Part shown: in pieces, positions 34,875-43,160 of the stretch
How the letters are laid out: each line of letters opens with the position of its first letter
Position numbering within the stretch: position 1 is the first letter of the stretch
DNA from: JBCCCJ01 sp039029315
GTDB lineage: Bacteria; Bacteroidota; Bacteroidia; J057
Direction: 5' to 3'
Length of the DNA: 64,000 bases
Assembly (NCBI GenBank): GCA_039029315.1
Contig: JBCCGK010000062.1
Location: forward strand, 1 to 64,000
Notes under the pieces: generated by a model
The model's database searches: none
The model's input: only the letters and a program-made list of their open reading frames with translations
Told to the model about the DNA's origin: nothing
Position numbers and translations under genes: made by a program

Positions 34875-35800
34875 TATTCAAAGTTTGCATATTCATTTGT
34901 GACCATCAGCTCTCTCATGATTTTCTGAAAATCCCGATCTTCATAAAACCGATTGAGTTTCTCACTCACCTCCTCAGATGAAGGCTCTCGCGCCAATAAT
35001 GACCGATACCCTTTTCGAATCCATTGTTCGTGAAATTCTCGTGAGTCAGTCAAGACCTTGATCAGTTCTTCCTTATTTTCACACGCAACACCAAACACAA
35101 TTCCTGGTTGATTAAATTCGACGATAGGAAAAATTTGATAAAACTCTTCGTTTGTCGGGGATCGAAAAAACAAATCCTGAAAAACCGCATTGACAAAATT
35201 GTACGACCCCTGATTGATCTTGTCATATTCTTCATTATAGACCATCCTTCGATAGGCTTCTCCAATTTCGATCCTCCGTTCGAACAGATCTTCCCTTGTT
35301 TCCAGGACAGCAGATAATTTGAGAATCTCGCGCTGGGCAAATGCTTGTCCACTTACATCAGCCCGAATAGAATCTTCAAATATCTTTTCCTCCAACTGCC
35401 ATATATCAAACCTGATCAAATCATCAGAGACACCATCCAACAATTGGATCTTTGTCTGGTCATATATCCGCTGGATGAATGCCCAACGATATGAGCTATC
35501 CCCAGCAACAAATTGTTCATTGGTTTGGATATCTAACAGGATAGAATCTCTGACTGCTTCTACCAAATGGTAGCGCCTGAATTCCTCAATCACTCGCTCC
35601 ATCTCCTCCTCAAACGCTTCTCGTCCCAAGAGGTCTATATAAATCCTGTTCACATAATTTTCCACCAATAAATCCGGCACTCCTGTAAATGGAGGTGGAA
35701 TATTATCCGGGATCACGACAGCAGCTGGCCCCAACCGGCACGCTTGAAACTGAAGTATTGCCAGAAATAAAAATAATATGTTTGTGTATTTTCTTTCCAT
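34874..35800 (-). CDS. lipoprotein with DUF1549-like motifs, first gene of the exported cluster
   Basis: A 308-residue lipoprotein (signal MERKYTNILFLFLAILQFQAC). The start at 35800 is taken because it begins the signal peptide. The stretch LVENYVNRIYIDLLGREAFE recalls the R-x-Y-x-DLLGR motif of DUF1549 proteins, which in planctomycetes accompany DUF1553, DUF1501 and cytochromes. A second copy-like segment near the end (YRSLLAREPSSEEV) repeats the theme. The rest is mostly helical. It leads an operon of five genes on the minus strand. The upstream region of 92 bases is shared with tdk, which reads away. Confidence 0.75.
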   Translation of the reverse strand: MERKYTNILFLFLAILQFQACRLGPAAVVIPDNIPPPFTGVPDLLVENYVNRIYIDLLGREAFEEEMERVIEEFRRYHLVEAVRDSILLDIQTNEQFVAGDSSYRWAFIQRIYDQTKIQLLDGVSDDLIRFDIWQLEEKIFEDSIRADVSGQAFAQREILKLSAVLETREDLFERRIEIGEAYRRMVYNEEYDKINQGSYNFVNAVFQDLFFRSPTNEEFYQIFPIVEFNQPGIVFGVACENKEELIKVLTDSREFHEQWIRKGYRSLLAREPSSEEVSEKLNRFYEDRDFQKIMRELMVTNEYANFE

Positions 35801-35871
35801 ATCAATATTCACAATATTAAACAATTGATTTCAATTCGTCAGATCGTTTTTTTCGAATACATTACAATCCG

Positions 35872-35879
35872 TACATTTG
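35872..35879 (+). promoter_or_regulatory. -7 promoter box for tdk
   Basis: TACATTTG, a TAnnTTTG box, ends 13 bases before the tdk ATG. Transcription would start about 7 bases before the gene, so the mRNA would be nearly leaderless. No clear upstream TTTG box is at the right distance. Confidence 0.45.
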
Positions 35880-35892
35880 AAAAAAAAATTGA

Positions 35893-36462
35893 ATGTTTAT
35901 TGAAGTTAATTCCGCGAATCAAAAGACTGGTTGGGTAGAAGTGATATGCGGCAGCATGTTCTCAGGAAAAACTGAAGAACTCATCCGCAGAGTGAGAAGG
36001 GCGCAGATTGCAAATCAATCAATTCAGATATTCAAGCCGAAACTGGATATCCGATATAGTGAATCTAACATTGTCTCTCATGACAAGAATTCGCTGATTT
36101 CCAAGCCAATTGCCCATTCACAAGAAGTTCTCCAACATATAGAAGGGGTAGAAGTCGTAGGGGTAGATGAAGCTCAGTTTTTTGATGAAGGAATTGTTCC
36201 AGTCATTCGGACAATGGCCAATATGGGCATCCGGGTTGTGGTAGCAGGCCTGGATATGGATTTTCGTGGAGATCCGTTTGGACCTATGCCTGCCTTGTTA
36301 GCGATGGCAGAATTCGTGACCAAAGTCCATGCCATCTGTCAGGTATGTGGAAGTCTTGCCAATTATTCCTTTCGACTAACTGGAGACGATGCCACAGTAG
36401 TTCTGGGAGAAAAAGATGCCTATGAGCCACGTTGCAGGAAGTGTTTCTTTCATGGAACCTGA
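35893..36462 (+). CDS. tdk: thymidine kinase
   Basis: A 189-residue class II (TK1-type) thymidine kinase of the salvage pathway, dTMP from thymidine and ATP. The P-loop is GSMFSGKTEELIRRVRRA (about 19-36), VGVDEAQFF carries the DExQ motif (about 92-100), and the zinc-binding lasso uses the CQVC pair and the later CRKC pair (near the C terminus). The length is normal. The gene overlaps the convergent HD-protein gene by 13 bases at the 3' ends. Confidence 0.96.
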   Translation: MFIEVNSANQKTGWVEVICGSMFSGKTEELIRRVRRAQIANQSIQIFKPKLDIRYSESNIVSHDKNSLISKPIAHSQEVLQHIEGVEVVGVDEAQFFDEGIVPVIRTMANMGIRVVVAGLDMDFRGDPFGPMPALLAMAEFVTKVHAICQVCGSLANYSFRLTGDDATVVLGEKDAYEPRCRKCFFHGT

Positions 36463-37097
36463 GTGGCTAGTCGAGTCAGTTCATTGGATATATTTTGTCT
36501 AGCAATAAGCTCGAATCTCTGCCGAAATGCTGGCGTAAAAAATAGAAATGGTCGTTGAAGGAAGCGATCTAACACCTGTATCCTTCCTGCTGTATATACT
36601 GCTTCAGGAAGCTGATAATATTCTTCCCGAATCTGTCTGGCATAGGTAACATAAGCATCAGGCTCAGATCCCAAAATTGAGAGATCCATATCAAGAAATA
36701 GTCGATTGTCCAGCAGATCGGTTCCCGGCATATGCTTCGCTGTATCTTCGATGAGGAGTTTGACACGCTGGACAAGGGCCTGATCCACTTGCCAGGACAA
36801 AAGGATTTGTTCGGCTCGCCTCGCACTTTGTTCTTCGTTGTCAGGTCGGAGCGGTTCATAGATCAAATCGTGAAACCAGATGGCAAGGGCGACGCCTATC
36901 GGCTCGTCCATTAGATCCTCATGTTCCCCCCATTGCTTCAACAAATGGCGAAGATGAAGCAGATTGTGATACTGTCTGTGGGATTCCTGATATCTCATGA
37001 GCAATTCCTTCCATATAGGTTCTGATCGCTCAGAAGGAATATTCAATGTCTTTAGCAGAGAATCCCAGGATTGTTGTAACCAATTAACTGTTTCCAT
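36450..37097 (-). CDS. predicted metal-dependent HD-superfamily phosphohydrolase
   Basis: A 215-residue protein of a widespread HD family (COG4339-like) that is often misnamed after an NMDA-receptor subunit. Visible metal ligands are YHNLLHL (His44, His48) and WFHDLIY (His76, Asp77), followed by DNEEQSARRAEQIL and a later Asp in FLDMDLSILG. The start at 37097 (METVNWLQQSW) is selected because the family starts at that position; 15 codons upstream are open. The reaction is unknown. It is convergent with tdk and starts close to, and divergent from, the acyltransferase gene. Confidence 0.85.
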   Translation of the reverse strand: METVNWLQQSWDSLLKTLNIPSERSEPIWKELLMRYQESHRQYHNLLHLRHLLKQWGEHEDLMDEPIGVALAIWFHDLIYEPLRPDNEEQSARRAEQILLSWQVDQALVQRVKLLIEDTAKHMPGTDLLDNRLFLDMDLSILGSEPDAYVTYARQIREEYYQLPEAVYTAGRIQVLDRFLQRPFLFFTPAFRQRFELIARQNISNELTRLATQVP

Positions 37098-37144
37098 TTG
37101 ACAAATTGTTTCCGTTATTCCAATCATTTCGCCATTTTGCACCT

Positions 37145-38854
37145 ATGGAATCCGTCCAACATTACATAAAAGAAGGAACTCTTTACAAACCAGTCATTCC
37201 CAACATCCACCAGTGGCCCATCGCGAAGATATTCAAAAAAAAGGGAGCTTTTGTAGATTCAGTGGTAGAAGAAACCCTCCATCGATTGCAAGCCCTGGGA
37301 GAGCGAGAATCTATCTCTACAGATGAATTGATTGCGCGGACCATGTATTTGGAACGGATACGAATGATTGAAGATCCCTGGAAGGTTGATCCCAAAGATG
37401 AGCCAAAATTCTGGAGTGAAATCAAGAAAGGCCTTGTTCGGAATGAGCAATTTGAGAACAGTCCGGATGCCCATTCCGCAAGAAATCTTGCAATGATGGA
37501 GCAGATTGTCTCCCGCTATGCCAATGAGATCACCAGTGTGTTTCGGCCGGGGAGCTATCACTTTGCCAAACGATTTCTTCCATTCTTCTTCTCGACTCTC
37601 CTCAATGCTTCTGCAGGCAAGACATTCAAGTCCTTGATTTATCATAGCGTACAATTGCAAGAGAGGGTTCATCTAATTGGAGAGACAGAGGCCATGCGGA
37701 ATCTGGCAACCAAAGGAACCATCGTCCTGGTCCCCACTCATATCAGCAATATGGATTCGATTCTGATTGGTTGGGGGTTACATGCGCTAGGCTTACCAGC
37801 ATTTATTTATGGTGCGGGCTTGAACTTGTACAACAGCAAAGCACTCGCTTACTTCATGAAGAGATTGGGCGCCTATAAGGTGGACAGAAGAAAGAAGAAT
37901 CCCATTTATCGCGAAACCCTCAACGCTTACTCTACCATGGCCATTCTGGAAGGAGCACATAGTTTGTTTTTTCCCGGAGGAACCAGGAATAGGCCAGGTG
38001 AAATAGAAAAAAAACTCAAGCTCGGCTTACTGGCTACGGCAGTAGAAGCCCAGCGTCGTAATTACCTTCTTGGTCCCAGAACTGGTTCTGGCAAGATCTT
38101 CATTGTCCCGATGGTAATGAGTTATCATTTTGTCCTGGAAGCAGCCAGTCTTATCAAGCAACATCTTCGTAGAACCGGACAAGAACAGTACTATATCATG
38201 GATGATGAGTTTGCCAGCTACCGCAAATTCCTCAAATTTGTTTGGGCCACTTTCCGTACAAGTTCTGATATTGCTCTGGCATTTGGAAAGCCCATGGACA
38301 TCTTTGGCAATCTGGTCGATGAGAACGGTGACAGCTTCGATTCACATGGACGAAAAATCGACGGCAAGGCATATTTCATGAGCAAGGGAGAAGTCACACA
38401 GGACCTTCAAAGGGATGCAGAATATACCCGGATGCTGGGTGAAAAAATCGTGGAGCGCTACCACATAGAAAATCGCGTATTCTCCAGCCATATCGTCGCC
38501 TTTGTTGCCTTCCAGATGATTCGGAAGCGGGCAGCAGAACTGGATTTATATGGCATTCTGAGACTTCCAGAGGAAGAAAGAGTGCTGGATCTCACGACTT
38601 ATAGACAGACGGTAGAGCGCGTACTGGTGCGGCTCAGGCAGATGGCAGACAATGGCAAAGTGCATCTGGCCGACCATTTGGTGAATGACACGATGACCAT
38701 CATTGAGCATGGTGTCAAAAATTTAGGGATTTATCACGCCAAGCGTCCCCTGAGTTTTCAGGATGAACGCAGTCTCATCTCTGACAATCTCAATTTGTTG
38801 TACTATTATCACAATCGACTTGTAGGCTATGAGCTCGAACACATCATCTCCTGA
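37145..38854 (+). CDS. glycerol-3-phosphate / 1-acylglycerol-phosphate acyltransferase-like protein
   Basis: A 569-residue acyltransferase of the PlsB/PlsC superfamily. The acyltransferase block has VPTHISNMDSILIGWGL (the H-x4-D catalytic motif, His about residue 199), then the glycerol-phosphate site LAYFMKRLGAYKVDRRKKNP, and FFPGGTRNRPG where the family usually has FPEGTRSR. The N-terminal about 160 residues and the C-terminal about 180 are longer than in PlsC, which suggests a PlsB-like enzyme. The next gene, gpsA, overlaps its end by 26 bases and makes its probable substrate, glycerol 3-phosphate. The start at 37145 (MESVQHYIKEG) is preferred over one 39 bases upstream. Confidence 0.88.
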   Translation: MESVQHYIKEGTLYKPVIPNIHQWPIAKIFKKKGAFVDSVVEETLHRLQALGERESISTDELIARTMYLERIRMIEDPWKVDPKDEPKFWSEIKKGLVRNEQFENSPDAHSARNLAMMEQIVSRYANEITSVFRPGSYHFAKRFLPFFFSTLLNASAGKTFKSLIYHSVQLQERVHLIGETEAMRNLATKGTIVLVPTHISNMDSILIGWGLHALGLPAFIYGAGLNLYNSKALAYFMKRLGAYKVDRRKKNPIYRETLNAYSTMAILEGAHSLFFPGGTRNRPGEIEKKLKLGLLATAVEAQRRNYLLGPRTGSGKIFIVPMVMSYHFVLEAASLIKQHLRRTGQEQYYIMDDEFASYRKFLKFVWATFRTSSDIALAFGKPMDIFGNLVDENGDSFDSHGRKIDGKAYFMSKGEVTQDLQRDAEYTRMLGEKIVERYHIENRVFSSHIVAFVAFQMIRKRAAELDLYGILRLPEEERVLDLTTYRQTVERVLVRLRQMADNGKVHLADHLVNDTMTIIEHGVKNLGIYHAKRPLSFQDERSLISDNLNLLYYYHNRLVGYELEHIIS

Positions 38855-39884
38855 GACTGTAGGCGTGATAGGAGCCGGTAGTTTTGGGTCGGCCCTCGCC
38901 AATCTCCTCGCGGAGAATCAACAGGTTTTATTATATGCCAGAAGACCTGCCGTCGCTAAGGCTCTGCAACACAATCGCTCATACAAGGGAAGAAATATTG
39001 CAGATCCAGTCAGGCTGACCAATGATCTCCAGGAACTGGCCAAAGAATGCGAACTGATTTTTCCAATTGTTCCATCGGAAAATTTTCGAGGGATGATTCG
39101 ATCATTGGCTCCCTATCTCAATCCTTCGCACAAACTCATCCACGGAACCAAAGGCTTCGACATCCAATTGCCTGAAGGAGAGAGTTTGGACTCATTTGAT
39201 GGATTGAACCGGGATCATGTCAAGACCATGAGCGAAGTGATCAGGGAAGAAACTGTCGTTCTGAGGGTAGGCTGTGTTGCAGGTCCAAACCTCGCCGGTG
39301 AGATTGCCGACGGGCAACCTGCCGCTACTGTGGTTGGCAGCCGATTCGATGAAGTCATCCGTTCAGGTCAACTCGCGCTCCGCAGCAGTCGATTCAGGGT
39401 TCATGGCAATCATGAACTTCTGGGAATCGAACTAGCCGGGGTGCTGAAAAACATCATGGCCGTCGCCGCAGGGGTTCTTGCAGGCATGGAGCTCGGAGAT
39501 AATACCAGAGCCATGCTTATCACAAGGGGTCTTGCAGAGATGGTCTATATCGGCAAAGGGCTTGGCGCCAATGTGAAACCCTTTCTTGGATTGGCGGGCA
39601 TCGGGGATCTGGTTGCGACCTGCTCTAGTCCCCACTCCAGAAACTTCAATCTGGGCTACAGGCTTGGCAAGGGAGAATCCCTGACTCAAATCAGAGAAAC
39701 AATGGAGGAGACGGCAGAAGGTGTCAAAACGATCCAAATTGTCAGAGCATTGAGTTCTCGCCTCAAAATCTCTGCCCCCATCAGTCTCGCTCTCCATCGA
39801 ATTCTTTTTGAGGGGATGGAGATCGAAAAAGGTATGCGCTTGTTAATGGAATTTCCTTTCAGGGAAGATGTAGAGTTCATCTAA
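38829..39884 (+). CDS. gpsA: glycerol-3-phosphate dehydrogenase, NAD(P)-dependent
   Basis: A 351-residue enzyme reducing dihydroxyacetone phosphate to glycerol 3-phosphate. The Rossmann motif is GVIGAGSFGSALANLLAE, LIHGTKGFD and AGPNLAGEIADG follow, and the catalytic Lys is in ELAGVLKNIMAVAAGVLAG (about residue 205); LGLAGIGDLVATCSSPHSRN is the substrate loop. The gene overlaps the acyltransferase by 26 bases in another frame, so the operon joins synthesis and first acylation of the phospholipid backbone. Confidence 0.95.
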   Translation: MSSNTSSPETVGVIGAGSFGSALANLLAENQQVLLYARRPAVAKALQHNRSYKGRNIADPVRLTNDLQELAKECELIFPIVPSENFRGMIRSLAPYLNPSHKLIHGTKGFDIQLPEGESLDSFDGLNRDHVKTMSEVIREETVVLRVGCVAGPNLAGEIADGQPAATVVGSRFDEVIRSGQLALRSSRFRVHGNHELLGIELAGVLKNIMAVAAGVLAGMELGDNTRAMLITRGLAEMVYIGKGLGANVKPFLGLAGIGDLVATCSSPHSRNFNLGYRLGKGESLTQIRETMEETAEGVKTIQIVRALSSRLKISAPISLALHRILFEGMEIEKGMRLLMEFPFREDVEFI

Positions 39885-40016
39885 AGGTAGAGGATCGAAT
39901 CTAAGGCGGCCGCGCTACCCATCTTAGAAGCGCGCGAAGAGGCAAAGCAAGGGGTGACATGGTGACATCTTCCTATGCTTTGCGACTTCACGTATATCCA
40001 TGTCCTTCTATCTCCG

Positions 40017-40568
40017 CTATATTTCTTTCGAGAACAATACCGGATCAGCGACTCCTAATGCGTCCCCAACTCGACCAATCATCAAAAAAGTCGTAATGAC
40101 GGCATTGATTTCGATCAATTGTCCTTCATCAAAATGGACACGTAAACGATCCCAAATATCCTGACTGACAGCATTGGCATCTTTGGCAATTTGGTCTACC
40201 AATTCGAACACCAATCGCTCTTTCTCTTCATAATGTGGACTTGCTTTCCAAAGAGATCCCGCCAGGTCTCCGAGTTTGTCATCAGAGACCCCAAGACTGA
40301 CAGCTAGCTTCTCATGAGCACCATAGCTATAATAGCTTTTCATGGCTCGAAGGGTTTTGAGAATTATGAGTTCTTTCAACACCCATTCTACTTTGCCATC
40401 CCCCAATGATTCCATCATAAAACGGGTAATGGTGGTACACATGGCTTGATTGGAGGCCAGGGCTTTGACCAGATTGGGAACATGGCCAAAGAAGGCTTTC
40501 GCATCCGTGAAAACTTCAGCAACTGCACTGTCTTTTTTGGGACTTTGAATAGAGGTTACAATTGGCAT
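40017..40568 (-). CDS. AhpD-like protein lacking the catalytic cysteines
   Basis: A 183-residue carboxymuconolactone decarboxylase/AhpD-superfamily protein. Compared with its neighbour at 40580-41215 the numbering is identical around the active site: ELIILKTLRAMKS then YYSYGAHEKLA here, against ELLILKSTKMGDC then LYCVTQHEVVA there. Cys78 and Cys81 of the neighbour are Ser78 and Ser81 here, while His85 is kept. Thiol peroxidase chemistry is therefore excluded; it may have a structural, regulatory or decarboxylase-like role, perhaps as a partner of the intact protein. The two genes are 11 bases apart and share an operator upstream of the pair. Confidence 0.85.
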   Translation of the reverse strand: MPIVTSIQSPKKDSAVAEVFTDAKAFFGHVPNLVKALASNQAMCTTITRFMMESLGDGKVEWVLKELIILKTLRAMKSYYSYGAHEKLAVSLGVSDDKLGDLAGSLWKASPHYEEKERLVFELVDQIAKDANAVSQDIWDRLRVHFDEGQLIEINAVITTFLMIGRVGDALGVADPVLFSKEI

Positions 40569-40579
40569 AAGGCAAAGGA

Positions 40580-41215
40580 TTAGGCGTTGGGTTTGAGGGT
40601 AAGGAAATGATCTACATGATGTCGTCCAGCCGCAGTTTTAGCCGGCTCTTTGGCAAACAGGATCAGTTCTTTCCCATGCCATACTGGTTCAAGTTCCACA
40701 CCTAGCGAATCGCCAAATTTGCTGACTTGAAGATAAGCACCTACCGTGGCTACAATCTCCACAATCTGGCCATCATCATAATATTTTTTGACTTCCGTCC
40801 AGGTCTCCATCGGTATGTGTTCTGGATCAATCACGATGTGGGCACACAAATCAAGAATCGCGACCTCATTGGGCTCATAATGCTCGCTGTGCCGATATTC
40901 CACTCCCACAATATCAGCTTGCTTCTCAAGAGATACGCCAACACGCTCAGCCACAACCTCATGCTGTGTTACGCAATACAGACAATCTCCCATTTTTGTA
41001 GACTTGAGAATCAACAGCTCCTTGTCATACCAGGAAATCTGTCCCTCCTGAAGAATTTCAAAGAAAATGTCCCACATCTTTTGAGACATTTCGGGGGCAT
41101 GTCCTGTAATTTTGAAAATATTCAGGACCATTTCAAATCTGGCCACTGCGTCATCATAGACTTGCTTGACCAGCGGAGAAGCCACTTCTGGCTCAACAAA
41201 AGGTAAATACGCCAT
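40580..41215 (-). CDS. AhpD-like alkylhydroperoxidase-family protein, intact CxxCxxxH
   Basis: A 211-residue member of the carboxymuconolactone decarboxylase/AhpD superfamily. The active site CLYCVTQH (Cys78, Cys81, His85) has the CxxC and the following His of the AhpD-type proteins, which reduce peroxides or recycle peroxiredoxins. It is longer than typical AhpD. The gene is first of a pair with the cysteine-free paralogue, and begins 18 bases downstream of a palindromic operator identical in arms to the one before the TetR gene. Control by that TetR protein is inferred. Confidence 0.88.
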   Translation of the reverse strand: MAYLPFVEPEVASPLVKQVYDDAVARFEMVLNIFKITGHAPEMSQKMWDIFFEILQEGQISWYDKELLILKSTKMGDCLYCVTQHEVVAERVGVSLEKQADIVGVEYRHSEHYEPNEVAILDLCAHIVIDPEHIPMETWTEVKKYYDDGQIVEIVATVGAYLQVSKFGDSLGVELEPVWHGKELILFAKEPAKTAAGRHHVDHFLTLKPNA

Positions 41216-41233
41216 AGGTATAGGAGAATTATT

Positions 41234-41253
41234 AACTAAGCAAACACTTAGTT
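41234..41253. promoter_or_regulatory. palindromic operator before the AhpD-like pair
   Basis: AACTAAG and CTTAGTT form seven-base perfect arms around six bases (41234-41240 and 41247-41253). A second palindrome with the same CTAAG-N6-CTTAG core lies upstream of the TetR gene at 41888-41907. The site is 19 bases before the ATG of the intact AhpD-like gene (minus strand). It is also just after the stop region of the TetR gene. Confidence 0.75.
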
Positions 41254-41299
41254 ATGAAACATAAAAAAATAAGACGATTTGTCAGTCAGTTCCTTGCGA

Positions 41300-41881
41300 T
41301 TAGCTTACGATTTTTTGGATGGCAAACGTAATATATGCTTCAATCTCTGGCAAAGGCTTCACCTTGGCAACAGTGGATAAACTTTGTGTGATTCCAATGA
41401 GATATTCTGCTGTCAGGTCGATATTTGTATCGGCCGGAATTTGCTCTTGCTGGACACTGTTCTGCAATGCGCGAATAAACAGACCCTTCATCTCTTGAAA
41501 AAAACGAAGGATAATCGGTTTGAATTCTTCTCCCTCTCCATCCAATTCTTTTACAGCACCAACCATCATGCAGCCATTAGGGATGACTTTGTTGTGAATA
41601 CTTGCCCCAAAATCATGAAGAAAGGCGTGAATGTCTTCAATTGTTGCTGCCTTTTCTTTCAAACTTGTCAGAAATAAGCCTGATAGTTTTTCTTCATATG
41701 CTTTGAGAACACGTCGGTACAGCTCCTTTTTATTCTCAAAAGTGGCTTTGATAGAAAATGGGTTGATGGCCATCCCGGTTTCCAGTTTTTTCCAGGTGGT
41801 TTTCTGGTATCCGTTTTCCCAAAAAATCAAGAGTGCTTTTTGGAGTACATCTTGCTCATCAAATAGTTTGGTACGACCCAT
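41300..41881 (-). CDS. TetR-family transcriptional regulator
   Basis: A 193-residue TetR repressor. The N-terminal HTH domain is GRTKLFDEQDVLQKALLIFW, then ENGYQKTTWKKLETGM. The C-terminal ligand domain is helical, with PNGCMMVGAVKELDGEGEEF and a late DLTAEYLIGITQSLSTVAKV typical of a group within the family. The start at 41881 (MGRTKLFDEQD) is chosen because it is the start of the HTH domain; a long in-frame extension to 42100 is open but would run past the operator and almost into the next gene. It lies upstream of the AhpD-like pair on the same strand, and matching palindromes before both suggest that it represses itself and the pair. Confidence 0.9.
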   Translation of the reverse strand: MGRTKLFDEQDVLQKALLIFWENGYQKTTWKKLETGMAINPFSIKATFENKKELYRRVLKAYEEKLSGLFLTSLKEKAATIEDIHAFLHDFGASIHNKVIPNGCMMVGAVKELDGEGEEFKPIILRFFQEMKGLFIRALQNSVQQEQIPADTNIDLTAEYLIGITQSLSTVAKVKPLPEIEAYITFAIQKIVS

Positions 41882-41887
41882 AAACAA

Positions 41888-41907
41888 ATCTAAGTGAATA
41901 CTTAGAT
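41888..41907. promoter_or_regulatory. palindromic operator before the TetR gene
   Basis: ATCTAAG and CTTAGAT are seven-base perfect arms around six bases (41888-41894 and 41901-41907), only 7 bases before the TetR ATG. The core CTAAG-N6-CTTAG equals that at 41236-41251 before the AhpD-like pair. This fits an autoregulated TetR operator. Confidence 0.75.
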
Positions 41908-42053
41908 AAATACAAATGGAATCTTGACTCCTCATCTCACGCACAAATGAGTTGAAGCCAAATATCAGACTGACTGATCGAGAATTGCAGGCAAGATATA
42001 GCCAAAGATCAACCTCCCTGCCTGGATTAGACCGATCAATGCACTTTTTCTTC

Positions 42054-43160
42054 TCAATAAGTGGATAAATGTAAGGTTCTCCCTCCTCGCTTGAATGCAC
42101 TGCCTCTTTCTTTCAATTTTTCTTCCTGTTGGGCTTCATTCTCCAAAAACTCCATCATATAAGCCATGACTTCTTCTTCTTTCACCTCCACTTTGGATCC
42201 TTCAGAAATGGTCTCAGTGATGTAGGCATGCAGCAGGTGGGTCATTTGGTTCTGAAACAGATCAGGTGTGGCAAATACGTCCATCCCGATGATCTGATCC
42301 CCTGTTACCCCTACGAATCCAACACACCTTCGCCTGCTCCTTAGCTCCCTGACAAAGTATGCCTCATATGCCTGAAGTTGTTCTTGATACTCCTCTGATT
42401 GGGTGAGCGCAGTGAGGGTTTTGGTATGCGTCATGGCCTGATTCTTCTTTGTAACTACATCCACATTTTTCCAGACCATTGATTGATTTTTGTCTACAAC
42501 CGCTACCTTCCTGATTCGATTGGATGCTACGCCGAAATATCCATCAAATACAGCACTGTCTCCTTCTTTCACACGCCATCGGCTGTGTTCTACACAAAAC
42601 ACACTGAGATCCACCTGCCCGCTATTGGGCGGCAATACAACATCCTGAGCCAAAACACGATCCTGTTTGCCTCCTTTTACGACTTCTCCAGCCATAAGAA
42701 AGATGCTATCTGAGGAAGTATTCTCAATCATAAGTGTGTTGACCCGCGCGCCCGATCCTATGCTTTGATTTTGTAGTTCTTGCTGTACAGCCTGTAGAGT
42801 GGGTTCTTGTAAGACTTGCTGAATTTCCAATGAATCGATACGAAGGGGTTCTTCCCTATTGTTTGGGGGAAGGGCGTTCATATTGGACAAGGGAGTCTCT
42901 GCTCCATTTCCGACTTCAGTGATTCTAACTTTTTTCTCTTCCAGGGCTTGTTTCAAGTTGTCATAACGTCCGATATCTGCATGCGCTTGCTGAAAGGATT
43001 TCCCGGCATAGATAGGATAGAGGTGAAGATTTTTATATGTAAGACGGGTTTGGCTCGTGGTCTCTCCTCCAAGGGAAAGGTAATTCGTTTTCATTTCGTA
43101 TTGAGCGAAAGAGAGAGTGGAGGACAGCAAAAGGGAGAGAATGATCAAAGAGGATTTCAT
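42054..43160 (-). CDS. exported DUF6569/ARPP-1-like protein
   Basis: A 368-residue protein with a signal peptide (MKSSLIILSLLLSSTLSFAQ). The segment ENTSSDSIFLMAGEVVKGGK followed by QDRVLAQDVVLPPNSGQVDL and SVFCVEHSRW is the signature of the ARPP-1 domain (DUF6569), found next to ADP-ribosylglycohydrolase and rhodanese-phosphatase genes in other bacteria. No such partner is here. The C-terminal part is helical and charged, with EEEVMAYMMEFLENEAQQEE. Its function is unknown. The TetR gene follows on the same strand, about 170 bases from its stop. Confidence 0.8.
   Translation of the reverse strand: MKSSLIILSLLLSSTLSFAQYEMKTNYLSLGGETTSQTRLTYKNLHLYPIYAGKSFQQAHADIGRYDNLKQALEEKKVRITEVGNGAETPLSNMNALPPNNREEPLRIDSLEIQQVLQEPTLQAVQQELQNQSIGSGARVNTLMIENTSSDSIFLMAGEVVKGGKQDRVLAQDVVLPPNSGQVDLSVFCVEHSRWRVKEGDSAVFDGYFGVASNRIRKVAVVDKNQSMVWKNVDVVTKKNQAMTHTKTLTALTQSEEYQEQLQAYEAYFVRELRSRRRCVGFVGVTGDQIIGMDVFATPDLFQNQMTHLLHAYITETISEGSKVEVKEEEVMAYMMEFLENEAQQEEKLKERGSAFKRGGRTLHLSTY

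Noticed and set aside
39885..40016. Short tandem GGTGACAT GGTGACAT and a hairpin of GCAAAGCA/TGCTTTGC after gpsA
   Set aside because: Too short to be a repeat class, and the hairpin has no T run and a long loop; I could not make it a terminator or mobile feature.
41882..42100. Long N-terminal extension of the TetR protein
   Set aside because: The domain begins at MGRTKLFDEQD, and the extension crosses the palindromic operator, so it is non-coding leader.
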